Below the pieces are notes generated by a model, which saw nothing but the letters and a program-made list of their open reading frames with translations, made no database searches and was not told the DNA's origin. Shown here piece after piece: positions 1 through 9,442 of a stretch of DNA of 64,000 nucleotides. Origin of the DNA: M0108 sp963841065 (GTDB lineage: Bacteria > Pseudomonadota > Gammaproteobacteria > Chromatiales > Chromatiaceae); NCBI GenBank assembly GCA_963841065.1, contig CAWJBI010000043.1:1-64000 (forward strand), given 5' to 3'. The first letter of the stretch is position 1. Each line of letters opens with the position of its first letter. A program made the translations under genes and the position numbers.

Positions 1-981
<981 letters not shown>

Positions 982-985
<4 letters not shown>

Positions 986-1512
986 CGCGTTGATGTGCTC
1001 GCGCTGCTCGAGGGCGATCTTACGTCCGCGCTGTCCCCGAACAGCGTCCGGACTTTTTTTTCGAGCACCAGCAGCGCGGCGGCCTCCGCGAGGGCCTTCT
1101 CCTTGCGCAGCAGCTCGCGCTCCAGCGTCTGGATCTCCTGCTTGTAGGCACGCACCTCGGCGCGCTCACGGCGAGCCGAGATGGCGCGATTGGCCTGCAG
1201 GCAGCTCTCGCGCCAGGCCGCGATCTCCTGGGGATAGAGCCCCTTGCGCCGGCAGTACTCACCCATCTCGACCTCGTTGAGCGCGCTGCTCTCCACGACC
1301 ACCGCGAATTTCTCCTCGCTGCTCAGTCTTTGGCTCGTTCCGCCACTCACCGCCGCCCCCAGGGCGTCCTGGCGGGCCTTGGCACGCCAAGCGTAGAGGG
1401 TGTCCTTCGGGATGTTCGTCTCCGCCATCAGCTGCGGCACGGGGACGTTGTTCGGTGGCAGCATCTTGGCAATGATGCTGGCCTTGAATTCAGGGGAATA
1501 GGTTGTCGCCAT
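982..1512 (-). CDS. IS3-family transposase OrfA (HTH protein)
   Basis: A 176-aa protein starting MATTYSPEFKASIIAKML. It has an N-terminal helix-turn-helix of the IS3/IS911 type (residues about 5-45, PQLMAETNIPKDTLYAWRAK) and a long Glu/Arg/Lys-rich coiled coil (about 105-160) expected to mediate OrfA-OrfAB multimers. The reading frame contains the slippery A8 run about 20 codons before its end. OrfA alone normally regulates transposition; the frameshift product is the transposase. It stands just upstream of OrfB and interrupts or abuts the CHASE2 gene remnant on its 5' side. Confidence 0.88.
1054..1061 (-). promoter_or_regulatory. A8 slippery site for programmed -1 frameshift OrfA to OrfB
   Basis: The plus strand has eight consecutive T (A8 on the coding strand) within OrfA codons for LVLEKK. 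A -1 slip gives LEKKSPDAVRGQRGRKIALEQ and leads directly into the OrfB frame with no stop before it. A-run slippage making OrfAB is established for IS3-family elements. Confidence 0.75.
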
Positions 1513-1553
1513 TGCTTTGTTCTCGCACTATGAGGGACCCGGCTGGCTCGCGC

Positions 1554-1620
1554 CGCGCCCTCGGGAGGTGACCCTCCAGTCGCCCTACGGGCTCCTTCCC
1601 GGTCACCTCCCGAGGGCGCG
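1554..1620. repeat. Perfect 20-bp inverted repeat with 27-nt spacer
   Basis: Positions 1554-1573 and 1601-1620 are exact reverse complements (left arm cgcgccctcgggaggtgacc). The structure lies between the IS3 OrfA start and the truncated CHASE2 gene. It has no T-run, so it does not look like an intrinsic terminator. It could be an IS end structure, a REP-like element or an insertion scar. Confidence 0.8.
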
Positions 1621-1639
1621 ATGGCCCCGGCTCCCAAGA

Positions 1640-2257
1640 TGCCCCAGACTCACACAAAACTCCCCAGGGGGAGGCGACATCTATCCTGACGCAGGGGGCA
1701 AGCGTACTCAGGCTTGCTGCCGGGGCTGGCAGTCGGCCGATTTTGAGATCACCGCTGTTTTGCCCGTAGCTGGCGAAGTAGTAGCCAGTGACCACGTCAC
1801 GGTCACGAAAACTGTCAGCCAGCAGCGTGTCATCATCCAACTGGGGCCGCAGGCTGATCCACTGCTGCATGAAGGCAGCATCATCGCGCAACACACCCTG
1901 GGCCAGCCGATCCACGGCGATCAGGGTCGGGTCGGTCTGTGCTTCGGCAAACACCATGTCAAAGGCCACCAAGCGCACCTGGTAGTGGGAAAACAGCGTG
2001 TCCACCAGCTGTGCCACGCGCTGGCGCGGCCAGGGCCAGCGGCCTTCGCGTGCCAGGCTGGCTTCGTCAACGTCAACAATCACGATCCGTGTATCAACAT
2101 CGCCCGGCAGCGTCAGGCGCAAGCGGGCATCGTAGGCAAACAGTTCAAGCTGCGTCAGCAGGGGCAAGGTGGAGTAGCCGCTGGCGTGCAGCATCAGGGC
2201 CAGCACCAGACCGAGGCTCAAGCCGGTACGCAGCAGGACATAGAGGGTGTGAGACAT
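1640..2257 (-). pseudogene. CHASE2-domain protein, 3'-truncated (sensor/adenylate cyclase remnant)
   Basis: Reverse strand from an ATG at 2257. An N-terminal membrane segment (TGLSLGLVLALMLHASGY) is followed by the start of a CHASE2 sensor domain: LFAYDARLRLTLPGD, then RIVIVDVDEASLAREGRWPWPR, then VRLVAFDMVFAEAQTDP. CHASE2 proteins normally continue through the whole sensor domain (about 300 aa), three further TM helices, and a cyclase, kinase or GGDEF output. Here recognisable sequence fades after about residue 190 at the 20-bp inverted repeat and the IS3 element, so the TM region and output domain are absent. I infer disruption by the insertion. The ligand and output type cannot be told from what remains. 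Confidence 0.75.
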
Positions 2258-2359
2258 GGCTGGTGCTGGTTTTGGCTGAGGCTGGGATCGGTGGCAGGTT
2301 AGCAGCCTTGAAATTAATGCACATCAGAACAAGCCAATTCTCAAGTCGGCGCGGTTGCC

Positions 2360-2614
2360 TCAACTGGCCCGGTCCAGTGCTTTGGAATGGTATAGGGGAT
2401 AGGAAATCCTACCGCCACGCGGCGGGTGAGTGAGGTCCGCATCGCACCCGTAGGCGGTGGCGACCAGGCGTAGGGGCGCATGGGGTGCCAGCACCCCATG
2501 GTAGGGGTGGCGGTGCAGGCGCGGCGGCGGGATCAGGGCGGCGAGGTGGTCAATGAACGCCAGCGGGGTGAGGGACAGCGCGATGCGTCCGTCGCGCCGT
2601 GGCTCCGGCAGACG
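2360..2614 (-). pseudogene. IS91-type (Y2) transposase C-terminal fragment
   Basis: The reverse-strand frame reads RLPEPRRDGRIALSLTPLAF and continues IDHLAALIPPPRLHRHPYHG then VLAPHAPLR. This is the conserved C-terminal stretch of IS91/IS801-like rolling-circle transposases (family pattern LTPLALLDRLAALIPPPRxHRHRYxGVLAPxAPLR). The catalytic HUH and tyrosine part is missing. The frame closes at 2360-2362. The fragment abuts a broken antitoxin gene, showing past rearrangement here. Confidence 0.75.
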
Positions 2615-2649
2615 CTAGACGATCCGGTCTGCGTTGACCTGTTCCCGGC

Positions 2650-2906
2650 CAACCGACGTCGCAGGTCGGCGAACACCTGCTCCTGGGGCACAACCCGGCC
2701 ATCCTCGACGTCGCGCTCGCCCTGCACCATCAGCTTCAGCATCACCAGGGCCCGCTGCCGTTCCCGGTGCTGCTCGTAGTCCTCGACCACGGCACGTGCA
2801 CGCCCGTTCTGGGTCAGCACCAGCCTAGTCGGCTCCAGCGGATTTTGTCCAACAAGCGGCTGGCGTCGGCCTTGAATTCGCTGAGGCTCAGCATTGTTTC
2901 GCTCAT
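2650..2906 (-). pseudogene. Phd/YefM-family antitoxin, frameshifted
   Basis: From ATG 2906 the reverse strand reads MSETMLSLSEFKADASRLLD then KIRWSRLGWC and stops. Another frame continues VLTQNGRARAVVEDYEQHRE and the rest of a typical antitoxin C-terminus up to FADLRRRLAGN. Phd/YefM antitoxins have these two blocks in one frame separated by a short ETGEP-like link, so a few bases are lost at about 2830-2845. No RelE/ParE toxin follows; the IS91-type fragment lies in its place. Confidence 0.72.
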
Positions 2907-2918
2907 CGCAAAGACCCG

Positions 2919-2931
2919 ATTCGGACCGAAT
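2919..2931. promoter_or_regulatory. 13-bp palindrome upstream of the antitoxin remnant (likely operator)
   Basis: attcggaccgaat is a perfect 6-1-6 palindrome lying 13 nt upstream of the antitoxin ATG. Phd/YefM antitoxins autorepress through palindromes at this position, so this is probably the old operator. Confidence 0.5.
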
Positions 2932-3010
2932 TTAGATGGAGTCGAGGCTGGCCGTCAGGGAACGGCCTGTCAAACCTCGCATCGCCATCCCCAGCCAGCC
3001 TGGGCCCCTG

Positions 3011-4537
3011 CTAGCCGCCAACCACGACCGCTATCTTGCCGATCCGTGCCTGCCATTCGGCGGGGCCGGTCTGATGCACCGAGCCACCACGGCTGTCCAC
3101 GGCGACGGTGACCGGCATGTCGACGACGTCGAACTCGCGGATGGCCTCCATCCCCAGGTCCTCGAAGGCCACCAGGCGCGAACCCCTAATGGCCTTTGAG
3201 ACCAGATAGGCCGCGCCGCCGACGGCCATGAGATAGACGGCGCCGTGTTTCTTGATGGCCTCGATGGCGACCGGACCGCGCTCGGCCTTGCCCACCATGC
3301 CGATGAGGCCGGTTTGGGCCAGCATCTGCTCGGTGAATTTATCCATGCGGGTGGCGGTGGTGGGGCCGGCGGGGCCGACCACCTCGTCGCGGACGGGATC
3401 GACGGGCCCGACGTAGTAAATAAAGCGGTTGGTGAGATCCACGCCCTCCGGCAGGCCTTCGCCCCGGCTGAGCAGATCCGTCAGGCGCTTGTGGGCGGCG
3501 TCGCGGCCGGTCAGGAGCTTGCCGCTGAGCAGCAGGCGGTCGCCGGGCTGCCATTGGGCGATCGTCTCCTTGGTCATTTCGTCCAGGTTGACGCGGATGG
3601 CCTTGGCATCCGCCTGCCAGACGACATCCGGCCAGTCTTCCAGGCGCGGCGGGGTCAGCTCGGCCGGGCCGCTGCCGTCCAGGGTGAATTCGACATGGCG
3701 GGTGGCGGCGCAGTTGGGGATCATGGCCACCGGCAGGGAGGCGGCGTGGGTTGGATAGTCCTTGATCTTGACGTCGAGGACCGTGGTCAGGCCGCCCAGG
3801 CCCTGGGCGCCGATGCCGAGGGCATTGACCTTTTCGTAGAGCTCCAGGCGCAACTCCTCCAGGGGGTTACGCGGGCCATGGGCCTTGAGTTCGTGGATAT
3901 CGATCTCCTCCATGAGGGCCTCCTTGGCCAGCAGCATGGCCTTTTCGGCCGAGCCGCCAATGCCGATGCCCAGCATGCCCGGCGGACACCAGCCGGCACC
4001 CATGAGGGGGACGGTGCGCAACACCCAATCGACCAGGCTGTCGCTGGGGTTGAGGATGACGAACTTGGATTTGTTCTCCGAGCCGCCGCCCTTGGCCGCC
4101 AGCTTAACGTGGACCTTGTCCCCCGGCACCAGGCTGACATGGACTACCGCCGGGGTGTTATCGCGGGTATTGCGCCGCTCGCCGTAGGGCGGCGCGACCA
4201 TGGAGGCCCGCAGCCGATTGTCCGGATGCAGGTAGGCACGACGCACCCCCTCATCCACCATCTCCTGCAGACCCAAGGCGGCCTCCCAGTGCACCGCCAT
4301 GCCTACTTCCAGGAAAGCAACCACCATGCCGGTGTCCTGACAGATGGGCCGGTGGCCCTCGGCGCAGAGCCGCGAGTTATAGAGGATCTGGGCCATGGCG
4401 TCGCGGGCCGCGGGGGATTCCTCCCTTTCATAGGCCGCGCCCAGGGCGCGAATATAGTCCAGGGGGTGGTAGTAGGAGATGAACTGGAGGGCGTCGGCGA
4501 TGCTGGCGATCAGGTCTTCTTGGCGGATACTTGTCAT
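3011..4537 (-). CDS. fum: Fumarate hydratase, class I (Fe-S)
   Basis: 508 aa, matching class I fumarases of the FumA/FumB type, which hydrate fumarate to (S)-malate in the TCA cycle. The three cluster-ligand cysteines occur in the family positions: HRPICQDTGM, GAGWCPPGM and AMIPNCAATRH. The N-terminal domain (about 1-290) and the C-terminal beta domain (TNRFIYYVGPVDPVRDEVVG, then GPTTATRMDKF) are both complete. The product carries an oxygen-sensitive 4Fe-4S cluster in the cytoplasm. It is monocistronic with a perfect TATAAT on its strand at 4577-4582. Which paralogue (fumA or fumB) cannot be said. Confidence 0.95.
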   Translation of the reverse strand: MTSIRQEDLIASIADALQFISYYHPLDYIRALGAAYEREESPAARDAMAQILYNSRLCAEGHRPICQDTGMVVAFLEVGMAVHWEAALGLQEMVDEGVRRAYLHPDNRLRASMVAPPYGERRNTRDNTPAVVHVSLVPGDKVHVKLAAKGGGSENKSKFVILNPSDSLVDWVLRTVPLMGAGWCPPGMLGIGIGGSAEKAMLLAKEALMEEIDIHELKAHGPRNPLEELRLELYEKVNALGIGAQGLGGLTTVLDVKIKDYPTHAASLPVAMIPNCAATRHVEFTLDGSGPAELTPPRLEDWPDVVWQADAKAIRVNLDEMTKETIAQWQPGDRLLLSGKLLTGRDAAHKRLTDLLSRGEGLPEGVDLTNRFIYYVGPVDPVRDEVVGPAGPTTATRMDKFTEQMLAQTGLIGMVGKAERGPVAIEAIKKHGAVYLMAVGGAAYLVSKAIRGSRLVAFEDLGMEAIREFDVVDMPVTVAVDSRGGSVHQTGPAEWQARIGKIAVVVGG

Positions 4538-4576
4538 TATGGGTGAGCCTTTGGTGGGGGCGCGGTAGAGGGGGCC

Positions 4577-4582
4577 ATTATA
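4577..4582 (-). promoter_or_regulatory. Candidate -10 box for fumarase
   Basis: The reverse strand reads tataat 40 nt upstream of the fumarase ATG. No convincing -35 hexamer was found at 16-18 nt spacing. Confidence 0.35.
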
Positions 4583-4761
4583 ATAGAGTCCCGGCCTGAC
4601 TTGCCGGCGTCACGCCCAGGCCAGGCGCATCCCAGGCCCAAAGCCTTTGTCTCCGCTGGCTGACCAAACAGCGAGCCAGGGTCCGGAGGTTTGCCCATGA
4701 CCTGATGCGGGGTTACCATCGTCGCCCTACTCTCTATTACCGCCGGCTGGGAGCTGACAGT

Positions 4762-5649
4762 ATGAATCCACTGCCCTTTGTGCGTCCGCGTCGCATCCTT
4801 GCGACGTGCCTATGCCTGTGCGGCGCGCTCCTCTTGACAGCCTGCGCGACGCCGCGCCCACCAGAGGTGACGACGCCGGTGCGGCCCGCACTGCCGCTGC
4901 GGACGCCGGCCGCGACGCCTTACTCTGCCGTTGTAGTCGACGCCCATTCGGGCAAACTCATCTACGCCGTGGCCGACAAGCAGACGCGGTTTCCCGCTTC
5001 GCTGGCCAAGATGATGACGCTCTATCTGGTCTTCGAGGCGCTAGACTCGGGGCGAATCAGCAAAAACACACGCATCCCGATCTCTGCGCGCGCCGCCGCC
5101 CAGCCGGCGTCCAAGCTTGACCTGAAACCAGCCGACTCCATTGATGTCGATACCGCAATCCGCGCCTTGGTCGTCAAGTCCGCGAACGACGTTGCCACGG
5201 CCGTCGCCGAGCACCTGGGCGGGAGCGAGGCGAATTTCAGCGTGCAGATGACGGCCAGAGCCCGGATGCTGGGCATGAGCGACACGACTTTCAGGAATGC
5301 CTCCGGCCTACCGGATTCCGGAATGCGGACCACGGCGCGCGACATGGCCACCCTCGGCATGGCTCTGAAGCGGGACTTCCCTGGCGAGTTTGGCTATTTC
5401 TCCCTGCGTCACTTCGAGCGTAACGGTCAGATCTTCAAGGGACACAACCGGGCGATGGACATGATCGATGGCGCTGACGGCATCAAGACCGGCTTCACGC
5501 GCGCTGCGGGATTCAACCTCGCGACCTCGGTCCGCCAAGATGGCCGCGCCCTGGTCGCCGTGGTCATGGGTGCAGAGTCGGCCCGCAGCCGCGACGTACT
5601 CATGTACGACCTCATCTCTGCGAGCCTACCGAAGGCAGAGCGCCGGTAA
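4762..5649 (+). CDS. D-alanyl-D-alanine carboxypeptidase (S11), lipoprotein-like
   Basis: 295 aa from ATG 4762; an upstream ATG at 4705 is in frame, but the internal start places the basic n-region (RPRR) directly before the hydrophobic core. The signal ends in a lipobox, LTAC, suggesting a lipid-anchored periplasmic protein. All three penicillin-binding motifs are present: SxxK in PASLAKMM, SxN in KSANDVA and KTG in GIKTGFT. The family trims the terminal D-Ala of peptidoglycan peptides. Compared with PBP5/6 (about 400 aa) it lacks the C-terminal beta domain and membrane anchor, so anchoring by N-terminal lipid is plausible. Confidence 0.9.
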   Translation: MNPLPFVRPRRILATCLCLCGALLLTACATPRPPEVTTPVRPALPLRTPAATPYSAVVVDAHSGKLIYAVADKQTRFPASLAKMMTLYLVFEALDSGRISKNTRIPISARAAAQPASKLDLKPADSIDVDTAIRALVVKSANDVATAVAEHLGGSEANFSVQMTARARMLGMSDTTFRNASGLPDSGMRTTARDMATLGMALKRDFPGEFGYFSLRHFERNGQIFKGHNRAMDMIDGADGIKTGFTRAAGFNLATSVRQDGRALVAVVMGAESARSRDVLMYDLISASLPKAERR

Positions 5650-5704
5650 GGCATCTCCAGGGGATGGGGATGGGGATGGGAAATCCAACCGCACGGCGGC
5701 TGTT

Positions 5705-5830
5705 GTCGTGGGACCTTAGCATCGAACGACGGGGGCTCTGCAAGGGCAAAAAAGTGCGATCTGACGGTGGCCGACAGGAGGAGATGCGGGGAGCAAGCCG
5801 CCGTTTGGGAGGGTGCCTGGTGGGTTGTGA
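5705..5830 (+). repeat. Dispersed intergenic repeat B, copy 1
   Basis: Shares the ordered blocks tagcatcgaa, ctctgcaagggca, gagatgcgg, gagca and gccgccgtt / gggaggg with the reverse complement of 39868-39990. It lies in the gap between the carboxypeptidase and the CheB-CheR gene. A short run of three gggat(g) units precedes it at about 5658-5678. No coding potential is evident. Confidence 0.6.
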
Positions 5831-5857
5831 CCTCGGGCCCCGCGGCCATACTCCACC

Positions 5858-8404
5858 ATGAGCCCCACCCCGACCACTCGCAGCAACGCCGGCGCGGACA
5901 ACGCGGTCCAGGCTGTCGGCATTGGCGCCTCGGCGGGCGGGCTGGCCGTGCTGGAGCAGTTCCTTGCGCAGATCCCCGCAGACAGCGGCCTGGCCTACGT
6001 GGTAGTCCAGCATCTGGATCCAACGCACAAGGCAATGCTGGTCGAACTGCTGCAGCGGAACACCGCCATGCAAGTAGTCGAAGCCGCTGAGGCGATGTGT
6101 TTGGAGCCGGATGTCGTCTACGTCATCCCCCCCAATCGTGACTTGACCGTGGCGTCCGGCATGTTGCACCTTGCGCCGCCCATTCAGCCCCGCGGCTTGC
6201 GTTTGCCGATCGATCTGCTGTTTTCCTCGCTGGCGCGCGACCAGGGCGAGCGGGCCATCGGTGTGGTGCTGTCGGGGATGGGCTCGGACGGCACGCTTGG
6301 CTTGCAGGCCATCAAGTCCCAGGGCGGTCTGACCTTGGCGCAGTCGCCCGAATCGGCGCAGTTCGACTCGATGCCCAAGAGCGCCATCGCCGCAGGTTGC
6401 GTCGACATCGTCGGCTTGCCAGCCGAACTGCCCAGTCACATCCTTCGCGTCACGGCCGATCGGCAGGCCGTGGCGCTGTTGCCCCCTGGCAGTGACGCAA
6501 GCAACGCGCAAGCACTGTCGTCGATCCTGCACATGGTTCGCGGCCGCAGCAAACACGATCTCTCAGACTACAAGCCCAGCACCCTGAGCCGACGCATCCA
6601 GCGCCGCATGAGCGTGCATGGCCTGGCGACCACAGCCGACTACGATGGCTTCGTCAGAAAGAACCCGCAGGAGTTGGATCTGCTCTTCAAGGAAATGCTG
6701 ATCGGCGTGACCAGCTTCTTTCGCGATCCCGAGGTCTGGCAGGAGCTCAAGGAATCCGTCCTCCCGGTCTTGCTCACGCGCGGCCCCGAAGACAACCGCT
6801 TACGTGCCTGGGTCGTCGGCTGCTCGACGGGTGAAGAGGCCTACTCTCTGGCGATGATCTTCAGGGAGGTGATCGCCGAGTTGCCGGCGGCGGCGGGCAA
6901 ATCGGTCCAGATCTTCGCCAGCGACTTGAGCGCCGATGCGATCAGCGCCGCTCGCAAGGGCCGCTACCCGGCCAAGATCGCGGCCGACATGGACCCGGCA
7001 CGCTTGGCGAAGTTCTTTTCGACCCAGGGCGATGGCTACCTTATCGACAAGCAGATCCGCGAGATGGTCCTGTTCGCTCAACACGACGTGATTCTGGATC
7101 CGCCCTTCACCAAGCTGGACCTGCTCAGCTGTCGCAACCTGCTGATCTATTTCAACGCCAACTTGCAGAGGCGTTTGATGCTCCTTTACAGCTACAGCCT
7201 GCGCCCCGGGGGCGCTCTGCTTCTGGGCAGCTCCGAGACCGTCGGCGGCTCGCCCGCCCAGTTCACGCCGCTCAGTCAGAAATCCAAGCTCTATTGGCGC
7301 AACGAGTCAGCGCTCAGTGTCGGGCCGGTGGAATTTCCCATCATCTCTCGCCCGCTCCCGAGCCGGCTTCCCAAGGAGTCGAAAGTGTCTCAACCGGCCA
7401 GCCCATCCCCCAACCTCCAGACCCATGCAGAACAAGCACTCCTTCAGGAGTTCTCTCCTCCCGCGGTACTGGTCAATGAACAGGGCGATGTCGTGTACAT
7501 CAACGGCAGCGTCAGCAAATATATGGAGCCGGCATCGGGCAAGGCCAACTGGAATATTCATGTGATGGCACGCCCGGCCATACGGGCGCAGATCTCGGCG
7601 GGACTGCGCCAGGTGCTGCAGGCCCGGAGCACCGTCGAGTTGAGAGGCCTGCGGTTGGGCGATGACGCACAGTTCACAGTCAATGTGACGGTCAAGGCCA
7701 TGCAGGAGCCGAAGTCTCTGGCCGGCCTGGTCATGATCGTCTTCCGCGATGTCATCGAGCCTGCGAAGCGCAGGCGCGGGAAAGCCGGCGCAATCGACGC
7801 GGTCACTGCCGAGGAACTGCAACGCTGCAAGGACGAGATACAGGCGTTGCGGCAGGAGATGGGCGCATCGGCGGAGGAACTGCAGGCGGCCAACGAGGAA
7901 CTGCAATCGACGAACGAAGAACTGCAGTCGGCCAACGAGGAACTGACCACCTCCAAAGAAGAGTCGCAGTCGATGAACGAGGAATTGCAGACGCTCAACG
8001 GCGAGCTGCAATCCAAGCTCGATGATCTGGCCCTGGCGCAGAGCGACATGCAGAACCTGCTCAACAGCACCGACATCGCCACGCTGTTCCTGGACAGCGC
8101 CCTGAACGTGAGACGCTATACCGACCAGATCGCGCGCATCGTCCACCTGCGCGAGGGCGATATCGGCAGACCCCTGACGGAACTGGCCAGCACGCTGATC
8201 TATCCGCAGCTCAATGACGATGCAAAGGAGACCCTGCGCACCCTGACGTTCACCGAAAAGCAGATCACCACCACTGACGGACTCTGGTTCATGGTCCGAA
8301 TCAAGCCCTACCGAACGCTCTCCAACGTGATTCAGGGTGTGGTGATCACCTTCATCGACATCACCGCTTCCAAAGAACTTGAATCCCGCCTGCGCAAGGC
8401 TTAG
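5858..8404 (+). CDS. CheB-CheR-PAS fusion protein (chemotaxis-type methylesterase/methyltransferase)
   Basis: 848 aa. Residues about 15-195 are a CheB methylesterase domain with the Ser in GASAGG, the His in VVQHLDP and the Asp in LSGMGSDG. Residues about 215-490 are CheR: SDYKPSTLSRRIQRRM, GVTSFFRDPEVW, the SAM loop VVGCSTGEEAYSLAM and SCRNLLIYF. A PAS-like segment (about 528-644) is followed by a coiled coil of near-perfect EELQxxNEELQS heptads (about 648-734) and a PAS domain to the end. Related proteins usually add a histidine kinase module; here there is none. No receptor, CheA or CheW gene is adjacent, so its partners lie elsewhere. Confidence 0.9.
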   Translation: MSPTPTTRSNAGADNAVQAVGIGASAGGLAVLEQFLAQIPADSGLAYVVVQHLDPTHKAMLVELLQRNTAMQVVEAAEAMCLEPDVVYVIPPNRDLTVASGMLHLAPPIQPRGLRLPIDLLFSSLARDQGERAIGVVLSGMGSDGTLGLQAIKSQGGLTLAQSPESAQFDSMPKSAIAAGCVDIVGLPAELPSHILRVTADRQAVALLPPGSDASNAQALSSILHMVRGRSKHDLSDYKPSTLSRRIQRRMSVHGLATTADYDGFVRKNPQELDLLFKEMLIGVTSFFRDPEVWQELKESVLPVLLTRGPEDNRLRAWVVGCSTGEEAYSLAMIFREVIAELPAAAGKSVQIFASDLSADAISAARKGRYPAKIAADMDPARLAKFFSTQGDGYLIDKQIREMVLFAQHDVILDPPFTKLDLLSCRNLLIYFNANLQRRLMLLYSYSLRPGGALLLGSSETVGGSPAQFTPLSQKSKLYWRNESALSVGPVEFPIISRPLPSRLPKESKVSQPASPSPNLQTHAEQALLQEFSPPAVLVNEQGDVVYINGSVSKYMEPASGKANWNIHVMARPAIRAQISAGLRQVLQARSTVELRGLRLGDDAQFTVNVTVKAMQEPKSLAGLVMIVFRDVIEPAKRRRGKAGAIDAVTAEELQRCKDEIQALRQEMGASAEELQAANEELQSTNEELQSANEELTTSKEESQSMNEELQTLNGELQSKLDDLALAQSDMQNLLNSTDIATLFLDSALNVRRYTDQIARIVHLREGDIGRPLTELASTLIYPQLNDDAKETLRTLTFTEKQITTTDGLWFMVRIKPYRTLSNVIQGVVITFIDITASKELESRLRKA

Positions 8405-8462
8405 AAGGTACCGCCGGGTAAGTTTATTCAGTCCACGAATACCCATCCAAGAGGAACTCAAA

Positions 8463-9080
8463 ATGTCAGATGCAGTAAAAGAGGCGTACGGTTTGACGAG
8501 CCTACGCCAGCGCGCCGCAGACAAATTAGGCGGCAGTAGCCCGGCAACTGGTAAGCGGGCCAGCCAGATCGACGCTTTGGCAGTGCTGCACCAGCTGGCA
8601 TCATCGCCAGCGACAGCGGGGGACGCCATTGCGCTGCTTCACGAACTGCAGGTTCACCAGGTCGAGCTGGATCTTCAGCAAGAAGAACTTCTTCGCTCAC
8701 AGTCCGAGCTGGAGACGGCGCTGAGGCGCCAGGCCGTCCTGGTCGAGCGGGCGCCCGTCGGCTACATGACCATCGACGCAAGAACCCTGTTGTGCGAGAT
8801 CAACCTGGCTGGCGCGCGACTGCTCGGCGCGCCGGGCCAAGAACTGCTGGGTCAGCCGCTGGCCAATTTTTTGATGCCACGCAGCGTTGAGGCATTGCAA
8901 GCGCTGCTCAATCGGACACGTGAGGTTCGGGAGCCCGAGACGGGCGAGTTGGAATTGAGGCCGATCTCGGGCATCAATCGCACTGTGCAGGCTGCAGTCG
9001 ACCAGGACATCACGCCGGAGCGCTTCCTGCTGGTACTGATGACCCCAGCCCCCACGCAGTTGCGCCAGTCCGAAAAGTAA
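8463..9080 (+). CDS. PAS-domain protein
   Basis: 205 aa from ATG 8463, which has a GAGGAA ribosome site at -10; an upstream in-frame ATG at 8379 overlaps cheB-cheR and is less likely. After a low-complexity N-terminus comes the helix ALLHELQVHQVELDLQQEEL typical of the stalk before PAS domains in sensor kinases, then a PAS fold (LVERAPVGYMTIDARTLLCE through the repeat GARLLGAPGQELLGQPL). No kinase or cyclase domain follows. It stands 58 nt behind the CheB-CheR protein, which also lacks an output, so the two may form a signalling pair. Confidence 0.75.
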   Translation: MSDAVKEAYGLTSLRQRAADKLGGSSPATGKRASQIDALAVLHQLASSPATAGDAIALLHELQVHQVELDLQQEELLRSQSELETALRRQAVLVERAPVGYMTIDARTLLCEINLAGARLLGAPGQELLGQPLANFLMPRSVEALQALLNRTREVREPETGELELRPISGINRTVQAAVDQDITPERFLLVLMTPAPTQLRQSEK

Positions 9081-9165
9081 TCTACGTTCAGCTGCCGACA
9101 GGTGGCTGAGGCTTGGCATCGAAGGAAGGTGCCCGGCCAGGCGCATCCCAGCCCAAAATTGGTCC

Positions 9166-9194
9166 TTGCACCCTCCCCCAGGGCTCTGTATCAT
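9166..9194 (+). promoter_or_regulatory. Sigma-70-type promoter of tRNA-Val
   Basis: ttgcac (9166-9171) and tatcat (9189-9194) are separated by 17 nt and end 17 nt before the tRNA 5' end, fitting a -35/-10 pair. Confidence 0.6.
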
Positions 9195-9211
9195 CCCGCC
9201 CCTCAGACGAC

Positions 9212-9288
9212 AGGCGCGTAGCTCAGTTGGTTAGAGCACCACCTTGACATGGTGGGGGTCGTTGGTTCGAGCCCAATCGCGCCTACCA
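9212..9288 (+). tRNA. tRNA-Val (GAC)
   Basis: 77 nt. The acceptor stem aggcgcg pairs with cgcgcct. The anticodon stem ccacc/ggtgg closes the loop ttgacat, giving anticodon GAC (Val). The T-loop gttcgag and the encoded CCA end are present. Confidence 0.95.
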
Positions 9289-9442
9289 ATTCCTAGGCTA
9301 CCCGTTCAGCGACTAACCCCATCAGGGGCCGTGGGCGTTGCCGGGTAGCTTGATGTTTTTCGGCGGCCGGCGTCATGTTGTTGGCCATGAGCTGAATCAC
9401 GTGATCCCTCGTACCGATCACCACTGAGCAGGCAGAGTGCCC

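Noticed and set aside
3245..4546. 433-codon plus frame over fumarase
   Set aside because: Antisense to the fumarase gene with all its cluster cysteines; no motif of its own.
4614..9160. gccaggcgcatcccag occurring near 4620 and near 9138 as a repeat family
   Set aside because: Only a 16-bp match in GC-rich text with no shared flanks; too short to call.
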